Positions 42,103 to 49,994 of a stretch of DNA of 64,000 nucleotides are shown one piece after another. The first letter of the stretch is position 1. Every line of letters starts with the position of its first letter. The notes beneath the pieces were generated by a model. The model saw only the letters and a program-made list of their open reading frames with translations. It was not told where the DNA came from and did not search any database. Source of the DNA: Desulfovibrio sp. TomC (lineage in GTDB: Bacteria > Desulfobacterota > Desulfovibrionia > Desulfovibrionales > Desulfovibrionaceae); the NCBI RefSeq assembly GCF_000801335.2, contig NZ_JSEH01000012.1, positions 113,661-177,660 of the forward strand, read 5' to 3'. Both the position numbers and the translations under genes were made by a program.

Positions 42103-43412
42103 AAGCCCGCCAGCCGCTTGGCATCGTCTTCTTCCCGGCCTACGACTGGGCCATTTCCCCGACACACCCCGAGCGCCAGGAACGCCTGCTTTACACCCAG
42201 GACCAGTTGCGCGAGGAAGGGGTGTTCGACATCGGCGGCATCACCGAGCTCAAGCCCGATCTGGCCACGGCCGAGGATGTGCTGCGCGCCCATTTCTGTT
42301 TCCCCGACGTGGCCTCGGTCACCACCACCTCCCACCTCATTTCCGCCGGCGGGGCCATCCGGGCCGCCCGCACGGTCCTGGAGAAAGAGGCCAAGCGGGC
42401 CTTTGCCCTGGTGCGCCCGCCCGGACACCACGCCATGAAGGTGGTCCACGGGGCGCGCGGGTTTTGCAACATCAACATCGAAGCGGTCATGATCGAATGG
42501 CTGCGCGACCACTATGGGCCGCTTCGGGTGGCCATCGTGGACACCGACTGCCACCACGGCGACGGCACCCAGGACGTCTACTGGAACGATCCGGACACGC
42601 TGTTTATTTCCCTGCACCAGGACGGCCGCACGCTCTATCCCGGCACCGGCTTTCCGCTCGAACTCGGCGGCCCCAAGGCCCTTGGCGCAACGGTCAACAT
42701 CCCCCTGCCGCCCGGCACCTCGGACGAGGGCTTCCTCTTTGCCATGCGCGAAGTGGTCATGCCGCTCATTGAGGATTTCAAACCCGATCTCATCATCAAT
42801 TCCGCCGGCCAGGACAACCACTTCTCCGATCCCATCACGGACATGGCCTTCTCGGCCCAGGGCTATGCCCAGCTGACCGAGCTGCTCGGGGCGGACATCG
42901 CCGTGCTGGAAGGCGGCTACGCCATCCAGGGAGCGCTGCCCTACGTCAATCTGGGGCTGGTGCTGTCCATGGCCGGGCTGGACTACAGCCACGTGCGCGA
43001 ACCCGGGTTCGATGCGGCGGCCGTGCGCCAAAGTGCGCAGGTGACGGAGTATATCGAGGACGTGTGCCGCGACATCTTGAAAGAAGTGCGCCACCCCCGG
43101 GGACCGGGCAAAGGCGATGTGGTGGCCGGCTGGTTCACCCGGCGAAAGACGCTGTATTACGACACCGACGCCATCACCGAGTACCAGACCGAGGCGGTGC
43201 GGCTTTGCGACCACTGCCGGGGCGTGGTCAAGTATGAGACGGAATCCACCCGAAATCCCCTGTGCCTGGGCGTGGAAGCGCCGGTCGGGGCCTGCCCGGC
43301 CTGTGTGGAAGAAGCCTACCGCATTTACGAAGCCGGCCAGATCAAGGGCGAATACCGCCACCTCCAGCTCATCGACCGGGTGGGGAAGATCACCAGCACC
43401 TATACGGGGTGA
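42096..43412 (+). CDS. Histone deacetylase-fold amidohydrolase with C-terminal Cys4 extension
   Basis: 438 residues. Residues 1-330 are an arginase/HDAC-fold domain with intact catalytic residues: RPPGHHAM (general-base His pair), DTDCHHGDGT (D-x-H zinc ligands), NSAGQDNHFSDP (third zinc ligand) and EGGY. Bacterial members deacetylate polyamines, acetoin or other amides. After about residue 350 an extension carries CDHC ... CPAC (with one more Cys between), likely a zinc ribbon or rubredoxin-like knuckle, not usual in the family. It overlaps the HyuA-like gene by 7 nt, so the two are probably coupled in one pathway. Confidence 0.9.
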   Translation: MLKARQPLGIVFFPAYDWAISPTHPERQERLLYTQDQLREEGVFDIGGITELKPDLATAEDVLRAHFCFPDVASVTTTSHLISAGGAIRAARTVLEKEAKRAFALVRPPGHHAMKVVHGARGFCNINIEAVMIEWLRDHYGPLRVAIVDTDCHHGDGTQDVYWNDPDTLFISLHQDGRTLYPGTGFPLELGGPKALGATVNIPLPPGTSDEGFLFAMREVVMPLIEDFKPDLIINSAGQDNHFSDPITDMAFSAQGYAQLTELLGADIAVLEGGYAIQGALPYVNLGLVLSMAGLDYSHVREPGFDAAAVRQSAQVTEYIEDVCRDILKEVRHPRGPGKGDVVAGWFTRRKTLYYDTDAITEYQTEAVRLCDHCRGVVKYETESTRNPLCLGVEAPVGACPACVEEAYRIYEAGQIKGEYRHLQLIDRVGKITSTYTG

Positions 43413-43489
43413 CGTTTCGACGGGAGACGGTCAGGCCACTTTGGGCCGCAGGCGCGCAACGGCAATTTCCGCGCTCCGCCACAACGGAT

Positions 43490-43903
43490 CTAACCGCCGA
43501 AGTAGCGCACCACGGCGTCACGGGTGGCCTTGGAGATGACCTTCAAGCGCACGAACACGTCGGGGTGTTCCTGGAAAACGCCGGCCAGGAACATGAAGCG
43601 GGGGTCGTCGAGCTTGTTGCCGCCCTTTTCGGAAAATTGCAGGGCGTTTAGGACCGTGGCCTCGAAATCGTAGCCGCCCTGCTTGAGGATGCTGGCGTAG
43701 AGCATACACTGCCGGTCGCGCAGCTCTTCCAGGGGCAGCTCTTCGGGCAGCTTCTCCCTGGCTTCCGCCACCTGCTTGAAAAACATAAAGACGTTTTGTT
43801 TGTTAAAAGGCAGGCTGCGCCCCGCTTCGGCCGCCTCGGCCGGCAGGGACAGCAGCAGACACCAGACGAAAAGCGCCAGGACGGCAGCCAGACGACGCGT
43901 CAC
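43490..43903 (-). CDS. Small secreted protein, unknown
   Basis: 137 residues with signal peptide (LAAVLALFVWCLLLSLPAEA, cleavage near residue 25). The mature part is mostly helical (FMFFKQVAEAREKLP, RLKVISKATRDAVVRYF) with a single cysteine; no known domain recognised. It starts at GTG 43903, overlapping the stop of the upstream gene in a GTGA, so the two form a coupled secreted pair. Confidence 0.75.
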   Translation of the reverse strand: MTRRLAAVLALFVWCLLLSLPAEAAEAGRSLPFNKQNVFMFFKQVAEAREKLPEELPLEELRDRQCMLYASILKQGGYDFEATVLNALQFSEKGGNKLDDPRFMFLAGVFQEHPDVFVRLKVISKATRDAVVRYFGG

Positions 43904-44487
43904 TGGGCGGCCTTGGCTTCACCGCAGGGACCATAGAGCGGCTGGTAGAAATAGCTCAGCGTGCCGGCATCCGTGGCCGGCGAATAATTCATGCGGATCA
44001 ATACGTTGCCCACGGGCCAGCCCACGTCGTAGCCGTTTCCTTCCAGATCAATGGGCTTGGAATACTTGGCGACAAGAAAATTCTTGATGCTCTCGTGGTT
44101 CTTCTTGCCCTTGTAGTCCACCATAACCGCCGCGAACTTGTCCTGGCAAAAGCCATAGACCACGCCGGAAAGAAAGGCGTCGCCGATACGGTAGACCACG
44201 CCCTGGGCCGTGGCATAGGCGGCCTGTCCGTCGCGCTCGGCCACGCTCAGGTCCGGGATGGCGGCCATGCCCGTGCCCCATTTGATGCCGTTGAAGGCAT
44301 TGGGTTCCTTGATGACCCGGCCCGGGGCCTCCACGGTCTCGCCTGGGGCGGACTCGTGGCGCTCGGGCGCTTTTTCAGGATTTTTTTTGGCGGCGGCGTG
44401 CTTGGCCGGGGGGGTGTGCTTGGCTGCGGCTGGTTGGGCGCCAAGGACAAGACAACAGACAACGATGAGGAAAACGAGGTTTTTCAT
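43900..44487 (-). CDS. Secreted protein, unknown
   Basis: 195 residues. Signal peptide MKNLVFLIVVCCLVLGAQPA, cleavage after AAA; then a Lys/Pro/Ala-rich linker of about 40 residues and a globular part (FNGIKWGTGMAAIPDL, YRIGDAFLSGVVYGFCQDKF, GYDVGWPVGNVLIRMNYSP) that reads like a beta-rich domain with two cysteines. Not recognised, though the 'FNGIKWGT.....' opening resembles periplasmic proteins of unknown function in related genomes. First gene of a two-gene unit. Confidence 0.78.
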   Translation of the reverse strand: MKNLVFLIVVCCLVLGAQPAAAKHTPPAKHAAAKKNPEKAPERHESAPGETVEAPGRVIKEPNAFNGIKWGTGMAAIPDLSVAERDGQAAYATAQGVVYRIGDAFLSGVVYGFCQDKFAAVMVDYKGKKNHESIKNFLVAKYSKPIDLEGNGYDVGWPVGNVLIRMNYSPATDAGTLSYFYQPLYGPCGEAKAAQ

Positions 44488-44505
44488 GCGAGGGTGGGAT
44501 CGGCC

Positions 44506-44697
44506 CTAGGCCGACGCGCGAAGAATCATGCCGCGCAGGGTGACGGCCATGATGTCGCTTTGGGTGCTGCGGCCGCTTTCCAGAAAGCCGGCCAATTCAG
44601 CCCGCCGGCGGTCGCCGGACAAGGACATGTATTCGTAAATCATATCGTTTATGGCCGTGCCGGTCAGCGGGGCCAGGGCGATAGTTGGCGCGCTCAT
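44506..44697 (-). CDS. Small 63-residue protein, unknown
   Basis: Short Ala-rich soluble protein (NDMIYEYMSLSGDRRRAELA, then GFLESGRSTQSDIM) with no signal peptide. GGAG stands 9 nt before ATG 44697; an alternative Met at 44712 gives five more residues. It lies between the HDOD gene and the secreted pair on the same strand, 67 nt after the HDOD stop. Coding status is supported only by the ribosome site, frame and codon use. Confidence 0.55.
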   Translation of the reverse strand: MSAPTIALAPLTGTAINDMIYEYMSLSGDRRRAELAGFLESGRSTQSDIMAVTLRGMILRASA

Positions 44698-44764
44698 GGC
44701 GTTACGCTCCATTTTTTCTTGCTGTAGCGCCCCGCCCCGGGAAAGGCAAGGGGCAGGCCGGCGG

Positions 44765-45736
44765 TCAGGCGGCAAACAAGGCGGCCATGGCCGAAAGACC
44801 CTCGTCAAGCAGGGCCTCGAACTCCGCGGGATCGGCCTCGGCCAGATTGAAAACGGCCAGGGTCTTGGGGTCGAGCAAGGGGAGGCCGGCGGTCGGCACG
44901 GCCCGCACCCCCAGGGCGTTGGCCATGAAATCGGCCACATGGACGGCAGCGGCCACCACGCTGTCCGGGGCAAGCGACGGGTTGTGATGCCCGGCCACAC
45001 CCTCGATCAGGGACTGTGGCAACAGCCACTTGCCGCAGATCCGCCCGCCCAGAGCGGCATGGTCAAAATCGAATTCCAGGCGTTCGGCTCCGGCCAGGGA
45101 AATGCCGGTGTCAACGGCCCGGGCCAGGGCAGCCCCGGCCAGATCCGGCTCGGCCACGGCCAGCACCAGCCGGCCCATGTCATGGAGCAGGCCGGCCACA
45201 AAAAACCGTTCGCTGCCAACTGCGTCGCGCCTGCGGGCCACGGCCCGGGACAACAGACCGACCGCCACGGCATGCCGCCAGAAATCCGGCAGGGACAGCA
45301 AATCCGGACGCGGCGGTTTGTCAAACAGCCGGGTCAGCACGGCCCCGGCCGCCAGATTGACGATCTCGGTCAGCCCGATCAGGCCCACGGCCCGGCTCAC
45401 CGTCTCCACCCGGCCGGCCGGAGTGAACAGCGGACTGTTGGCCAGACGCAGCACATAGGCCGCCAGACTGGGGTCCAGGGATACCACCGAGGCCACCTCG
45501 GCCACGGTGCTCATGGGATTTTCTGCGGCCCGGCGAAGGGCCAGATAGGCCTCGGGCAGGGGTGGCGGATTGATGTCGGCCAGGGAACGGCGAGCGCCCT
45601 TGCCCACAGATGGCATCGGCTGCGGCCTGGGAGCGACGACCGGCAACCGCTCGCGGCGCGGCCGGCCCAGTTCGAGCAACCGGGCGATGAAACCGGATTG
45701 ATCGCCAGGCGTGGATGGGGTGCTGTCGAGGGTCAT
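44765..45736 (-). CDS. HDOD-domain signalling protein
   Basis: 323 residues. After a disordered N-terminus of about 50 residues, the HDOD domain has PPLPEAYLALRRAAENP, SLDPSLAAYVLRLANSPLF, FWRHAVAVGLLSRAVARR, VAGLLHDMGRLVLA and GVAGHHN, typical of HD-related output domains that often lack hydrolase activity and act in motility or stress signalling. I start it at ATG 45736 (GGGAG nine bases upstream). Divergent from the CBS-domain gene. Confidence 0.88.
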   Translation of the reverse strand: MTLDSTPSTPGDQSGFIARLLELGRPRRERLPVVAPRPQPMPSVGKGARRSLADINPPPLPEAYLALRRAAENPMSTVAEVASVVSLDPSLAAYVLRLANSPLFTPAGRVETVSRAVGLIGLTEIVNLAAGAVLTRLFDKPPRPDLLSLPDFWRHAVAVGLLSRAVARRRDAVGSERFFVAGLLHDMGRLVLAVAEPDLAGAALARAVDTGISLAGAERLEFDFDHAALGGRICGKWLLPQSLIEGVAGHHNPSLAPDSVVAAAVHVADFMANALGVRAVPTAGLPLLDPKTLAVFNLAEADPAEFEALLDEGLSAMAALFAA

Positions 45737-45829
45737 GCCGCACACTCCCGGAGACGTCTTTCCCTGTTCCCCTACCGGAATCGCACCATCGCGGCAAGCC
45801 GGCCAGACGTCGATTTTACCCAGTATTTC

Positions 45830-45858
45830 TTGACTTTCCGACCTTGCCCGACCATACA
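45830..45858 (+). promoter_or_regulatory. Possible sigma-70 promoter of the CBS-domain gene
   Basis: TTGACT (45830-45835), 17-nt spacer, CATACA (45853-45858). The -35 is close to consensus and the -10 is weak (3 of 6). It lies 32 nt upstream of the start codon. Confidence 0.35.
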
Positions 45859-45889
45859 TTGGAGATACTCTTCCCCGTCAGGAATCAGC

Positions 45890-46657
45890 ATGTTCAAACG
45901 CCGGGTCGGTGAACTGGCCAAAAGGCCCCATATCGTGCCTGCGGACGCCACCGTGACCCAGGCCGCTGATCTTATGGTGACGGCCGATGTCAGCTGTCTG
46001 GCGGCCGTGACCGGGGCCAGGGTCTTGGGGTTTCTCACCGAACGCGAACTGGTGCGCCACCTCGACGTCGATCTCGATCCGTCCACCCCCATCCGCGAAA
46101 TCCTGTCCCGGACCGGCGTCGGCATCGCCAAGGACCTGGGCGTGGACGAAGCCATCAAGCGAATGCTGGAACGCCGGGAGCGCCACCTGCCTGTTGTGGA
46201 TATTGGCGGCTCCCTGGTCGGGCTGGTTACGGACAAAGAACTGGTGGACGCCCTGGCCGTGGATTTCATGGTGGAAAGCGTGGATTGCCGGGCGATTATG
46301 CGGGCTGACCCCATCTGCCTTGGGCCTGGGGATTCCGTGCGCGCCGCCCTTGGCCAGATGCGCCAGAAAAACGCCGGCTGCGTGCTGGTGACCGACGCCG
46401 GCAAGGCCGCCGGTATTTTCACCGAACGCGACGCCCTGCGCGCCATCATGGGCCGTCCCGAACGGCTGCTTGACCCTCTTTCGGCCCACATGAGCGGCCC
46501 GGTGGTCTGCGTGCCGGTGGACGCCATGGTCTACAAGGTCATTTTGTACATGCGGCAAAAAAGGGTGCGCCGTCTGGCCGTCACCGAAGCCGACGGCCGT
46601 CTGGCCGGCCTGATCACCCAGAAAGACATCCTGCTCTACGCCCGCCGTATGGGCTGA
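45890..46657 (+). CDS. Protein with four CBS domains
   Basis: 255 residues built almost wholly of CBS motifs: four repeats, each ending in the 'G.LT..DL..A' signature (VLGFLTERELVRHL, LVGLVTDKELVDAL, AAGIFTERDALRAI, LAGLITQKDILLYA), i.e. two Bateman modules. Such modules bind adenosine nucleotides (AMP, ATP, SAM) and normally regulate a partner; no enzymatic domain is present here. ATG 45890 is preceded by AGGA. The next gene (C13 peptidase) starts 26 nt after its stop on the same strand. Confidence 0.9.
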   Translation: MFKRRVGELAKRPHIVPADATVTQAADLMVTADVSCLAAVTGARVLGFLTERELVRHLDVDLDPSTPIREILSRTGVGIAKDLGVDEAIKRMLERRERHLPVVDIGGSLVGLVTDKELVDALAVDFMVESVDCRAIMRADPICLGPGDSVRAALGQMRQKNAGCVLVTDAGKAAGIFTERDALRAIMGRPERLLDPLSAHMSGPVVCVPVDAMVYKVILYMRQKRVRRLAVTEADGRLAGLITQKDILLYARRMG

Positions 46658-46683
46658 CAAGCCGCTTTTCCAGGAGGTCCTGT

Positions 46684-48879
46684 ATGCTCTCTTCCGGACT
46701 GCTGCGCTTGGCCGTTGCCCTTGCCTGCTTGTTCTCCCTGGCCGGGCCAGGGCTGGCCGCCGACATTGAGACCTTTGCCCAGGCCCGCGACCGGCTGCTG
46801 GCCCAGGATGCCCGTCTGGCCCGGGACAACGCCGCCCTGACCGGGGACGAAACCCTCCGCACCGGCGAGGTGGTCCTCAACCTGGACGCCCGTCCGGTCC
46901 GCCTGGGCCAGGGTCCCGGCTGGCTCTTCGGCATTGTTATGGCCAACGGCGACAAGCGGGTGGCCTTCGTCGCCCAGGATGGGACCACACGGTTCGCCCC
47001 GACCAACGCCCTGCCCTCCGGCCTGTCCCCGCTCCCCGCCCTTGGGACGACAGCCGACGTCGCCCCTGTGGACAGCCTTGAAGCGGCCAAAGCGGCCCTG
47101 ACCAACCGGCTGCTGGGCCATTCCCTGCAAGGCCGGCGGGTCTACGCAGCCACGACGAAGGTTGCCGACACGGCGAGCCTCGCATTGTGGCGCACCACCG
47201 TGACGCTGTCCGGCGGACCAGGTTGGCTCTTTTTCATCGACGACGCACCCGCCGCCAACTGGGAGCACCCCTGCCGCTTTGCCCTGGTGGCCGAAAGCGG
47301 CGAAATCCAGGTGGCAAGCGCCCGCACGCCGCCCAAGGATATGGCCGGGTTCACGGAACTGACGGTCTGGCCGCCGGCCGGCGCACCCGCCTCGCAGCCG
47401 GCCGCCGAGGCCAGGATTGCCGCGCCGACCGCAGACGCCGCCACCGACGCCGGGCACCGCTACGCCGTCATTCTCTCCGGCGGCTACAACCAGCCCAACA
47501 ATCACATCCGCTACTGGAACGATTGCGCCTATTTCTTCAATACGCTCAAGGCCAACGGATTCTTGCAGGAAAACATTTTCGTGCTCTTTGCCGACGGCAC
47601 AGATCCAGCCGTTGACAACTTCCTGGGTGAAAACTCCAACACGGATTTCAACAACGACGGCACTCCGGATATCGGCTACAGCGCCACCAAGGCCAACATC
47701 GCCACGGTGTTTAATACCTTGGCCGGCAAGCTTGGCAGCGAAGATATCCTCTATATCTTCACCACGGACCACGGCGGGGCCGGCGAGGGTAATACCCCAC
47801 CGTACGATACAACTGACGTGGTGCTTTATCTGTGGGGGGAAAGCATCACCAATACGGAATTCGCCGCCGAGGTGAACAAGGTGACCACCAAGGCTACGGT
47901 GGCCATTTTCGAGCAATGCTTTTCCGGCGGCATGATCGAACCGCTCAAGGCCCCCAACCGGGTGCTCATGTCCGCCGCCCGGTTCTGGGAATTGTCCTAC
48001 GCCATGGGGCCGGACTACACCGTCGATGAATTTGCCTATTACGCCACCCAGGCCCTGGCCGACACGGCCAAGGGCGACAGCAATGCCGACGGCATCGTGA
48101 CCATGGAGGAAGCCTTCCTCTATGCCCTGGGCAAGGACAGCGTCCAAAGCGAAGACCTATCCGACGACGGGAGCGGGCCAGCCAACAACGGCGAGCACCC
48201 ATCCTACTTCAGCAATCCCTGGAATCTCGGCCGCCAGCTGGCCCTGGGCGGCAGCTTCCCGGCGGCCAAAGCCCCGACCTCCGGCGGCTATAGCCAGTAC
48301 CAGACGGGCGATACCTTCCCCATCGGTGCCACGGACCAGGGCTGGAATGGTACGGACCAGTCCTGGCCCCTGACCCTGCCGTTTGCCTTTCCGCTGGGGG
48401 GGCAGCGCTACACCACGGCCCATGTGTCCAGCCATGGCATCGTGTCGTTCGCAAGCCCGGTGAACAGCGGCTACAATACCGTCGATGGCCTGGCCGCATG
48501 CGTGGCCGTCGCCCCCCTGTGGGACCGCCTGACCACAGCCGGTGCCGGCAACGACATCGCGGTTGCCGCCAGCGCGTCCAGCGTGACCATCGCCTGGAAG
48601 GCCGCCACCGTCACCGACGCCCGGCCGGTCAATGTGGCCGTGCGCCTGTATCCCTCCGGGGCCATGCGCTTTTACTATGGCTCCGGCAACCAGCACACGA
48701 CCCTGGTTGCGCAGCGCGACAAGACCATCGGCGTCTCGGCCGGCAGCGCGTCCACCCGGCTCCTTGGCCTGCGAAACGGCCTGCCGGACCTCGGCAACGC
48801 CAGCGCCCTGCTCATCCAGCCGGCAACGCTGCCGCCGCCGACAGTCGGACGGCCCTGGCAGTCGTTGCTGCTCAATTAA
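46684..48879 (+). CDS. Secreted C13 (legumain-like) cysteine peptidase
   Basis: 731 residues with signal peptide (LRLAVALACLFSLAGPGLAA). The peptidase core is at about 255-450: AVILSGGYNQPNNHIRYWND, then the catalytic His363 in IFTTDHGGAG and Cys412 in IFEQCFSGGMIE, the clan CD layout shared with legumain and caspases. Two calcium-loop-like segments, DFNNDGTPD near 320 and DSNADGIVTMEE near 464, suggest calcium dependence. The N-terminal and C-terminal thirds are beta-rich and unassigned; the C-terminal part (GTDQSWPLTLPFAFPLGG) resembles a nidogen/PEP-type beta domain. AGGAGGTC ends 4 nt before the ATG. Role in cell-surface processing is inference. Confidence 0.85.
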   Translation: MLSSGLLRLAVALACLFSLAGPGLAADIETFAQARDRLLAQDARLARDNAALTGDETLRTGEVVLNLDARPVRLGQGPGWLFGIVMANGDKRVAFVAQDGTTRFAPTNALPSGLSPLPALGTTADVAPVDSLEAAKAALTNRLLGHSLQGRRVYAATTKVADTASLALWRTTVTLSGGPGWLFFIDDAPAANWEHPCRFALVAESGEIQVASARTPPKDMAGFTELTVWPPAGAPASQPAAEARIAAPTADAATDAGHRYAVILSGGYNQPNNHIRYWNDCAYFFNTLKANGFLQENIFVLFADGTDPAVDNFLGENSNTDFNNDGTPDIGYSATKANIATVFNTLAGKLGSEDILYIFTTDHGGAGEGNTPPYDTTDVVLYLWGESITNTEFAAEVNKVTTKATVAIFEQCFSGGMIEPLKAPNRVLMSAARFWELSYAMGPDYTVDEFAYYATQALADTAKGDSNADGIVTMEEAFLYALGKDSVQSEDLSDDGSGPANNGEHPSYFSNPWNLGRQLALGGSFPAAKAPTSGGYSQYQTGDTFPIGATDQGWNGTDQSWPLTLPFAFPLGGQRYTTAHVSSHGIVSFASPVNSGYNTVDGLAACVAVAPLWDRLTTAGAGNDIAVAASASSVTIAWKAATVTDARPVNVAVRLYPSGAMRFYYGSGNQHTTLVAQRDKTIGVSAGSASTRLLGLRNGLPDLGNASALLIQPATLPPPTVGRPWQSLLLN

Positions 48880-48891
48880 GCCTGTCCCAAC

Positions 48892-48930
48892 GAACGCGGC
48901 CCCGCAGGCATTGCCTGCGGGGCCGCGTTC
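48892..48930. terminator. Perfect 19-bp hairpin after the C13 peptidase gene
   Basis: GAACGCGGCCCCGCAGGCA and its exact complement with a single T between (the practical loop is larger). It starts 12 nt after the stop codon. What follows is ATCAAAAAATC, with no T-run on the plus strand, so termination is likely but not of textbook form. Confidence 0.65.
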
Positions 48931-48999
48931 ATCAAAAAATCTCCAAAAAAATTCACGGTGATCCTTCACCGGGAGCTACGTCTGCATCCACCACAACCC

Positions 49000-49046
49000 A
49001 GGTGGGATGCCAAAGAGGTCGCCCCTTTGGCCGTCGAAACCTCCGT
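49000..49046 (-). repeat. Degenerate palindromic element, type 2
   Basis: GGTGGGATGCCAAAGAGGTC and the following GCCCCTTTGGCCGTCG match the type 2 copy at 12962-13003 with several changes in both the palindrome and the head (CCGTCGAAACC for CCGCCGGAGGC). Confidence 0.55.
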
Positions 49047-49141
49047 GATTCCCGCCAAACGCCCCCTGCAGTTCTCCCGGTCCATAGCCGACCGGATTGC
49101 CGGTCAAGGCCAAGAACCCCTGGCCAAACTTCTCCCATTGC

Positions 49142-49179
49142 AGGGGTCCGGGGGGATCATCCCCCCGGCCGCCGGAGGC
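49142..49179 (-). repeat. Palindromic element, type 1, copy 6
   Basis: Minus-strand copy with head GCCTCCGGCGGCC ending at 49179, 39 nt after the stop of the minus-strand gene at 49219; palindrome GGGGGG-ATGAT-CCCCCC (read as ATCAT on the plus strand). Confidence 0.88.
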
Positions 49180-49218
49180 TCTCTTCTTCCCCTCTCCACC
49201 CCTCCGCGCCTCCGCGCC

Positions 49219-49989
49219 TCAGGCCCGAAGTCTGGCCCGCCAGGTATCGACGATCTCTTTTTCGCGCCGGGCCGGTTCGCTGTCCGGGTTGGTCTGGCAG
49301 GCCTTGGCCGCAGCCTCGGCCGCCTGCTGCATCCAGCCGCCTTCGCGCAGGCTGCGCGAGGCCATGACGTGCATCGACTCGGGCGCAGCGCCGTAAATGC
49401 CGCGAATGAGTTCCCGGTAGCCCTGGCCGAAGACGTCGCGCACCAGCTCGTTGCGCTTAAACAGAAACCGGGCCAGCCAGTGGTTCTCGCCCTGATCCGA
49501 CAAGTACATGGGAAAAAGCTTGCGGCACTCGCCAAAAAGAAAACGGATGCGCCGGATTTCCCGCTGCATGCTCTCGGTGGTCTGCATGAGCAGCTGGAAC
49601 AGCTCGCGGCTGATGATGAGGTCCTGTTCGGGCAGCTCGCGCTCCTGCATGGAGCGAAACCAGGGGGCGTAGTTCTGCTGTTGGTAGGCGTCTTCCTTGA
49701 GCTTCATGGATTCGTGGAAGATGTAGCCGATGCACCAGTCCAGGAATTGCCCCACCGGGCTTGAGGCCCCGCCCTCGCGGAAAAGATGGTGGGCCGTGTC
49801 TTTCAGACGCCACAGCAGGCCCTTGTTCATCTCCTCGCCCAGCAGATCGCGCAACTCCTCAAAGACCATCTTGCCCGACCGGTCGAACTCCTGAAACAAC
49901 CGTTCCAGGGTCTCGACCGACAGGCAATAGTCCCGCAGGAGATCGCGGCAGAACTCGTCGTGCTTTTCCTCAAACCAGGTGTTGGACAT
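49219..49989 (-). CDS. Conserved-looking protein of unknown function, Lon-like partner
   Basis: 256 residues, soluble and largely helical, rich in charged residues and aromatic positions (FEEKHDEFCRDLLRDYCLSV, LDWCIGYIFHESMKLKED, RRIRFLFGECRKLFPMYL). No domain recognised, no signal peptide, no metal-site pattern beyond scattered cysteines. It starts 5 nt after the stop of the Lon-like protease gene on the same strand, so the two are cotranscribed; it may be a substrate adaptor or a regulatory partner (inference). Confidence 0.75.
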   Translation of the reverse strand: MSNTWFEEKHDEFCRDLLRDYCLSVETLERLFQEFDRSGKMVFEELRDLLGEEMNKGLLWRLKDTAHHLFREGGASSPVGQFLDWCIGYIFHESMKLKEDAYQQQNYAPWFRSMQERELPEQDLIISRELFQLLMQTTESMQREIRRIRFLFGECRKLFPMYLSDQGENHWLARFLFKRNELVRDVFGQGYRELIRGIYGAAPESMHVMASRSLREGGWMQQAAEAAAKACQTNPDSEPARREKEIVDTWRARLRA

Positions 49990-49994
49990 GCCGC

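Larger units (their letters stand above)
48880..49218. other. Intergenic region between convergent genes with hairpin and repeats
   Basis: About 340 bases between the C13 peptidase gene and the minus-strand gene at 49219. It holds the 19-bp hairpin, a degenerate type 2 element (about 49000-49046) and a type 1 element (49142-49179). No gene recognised. Confidence 0.7.
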
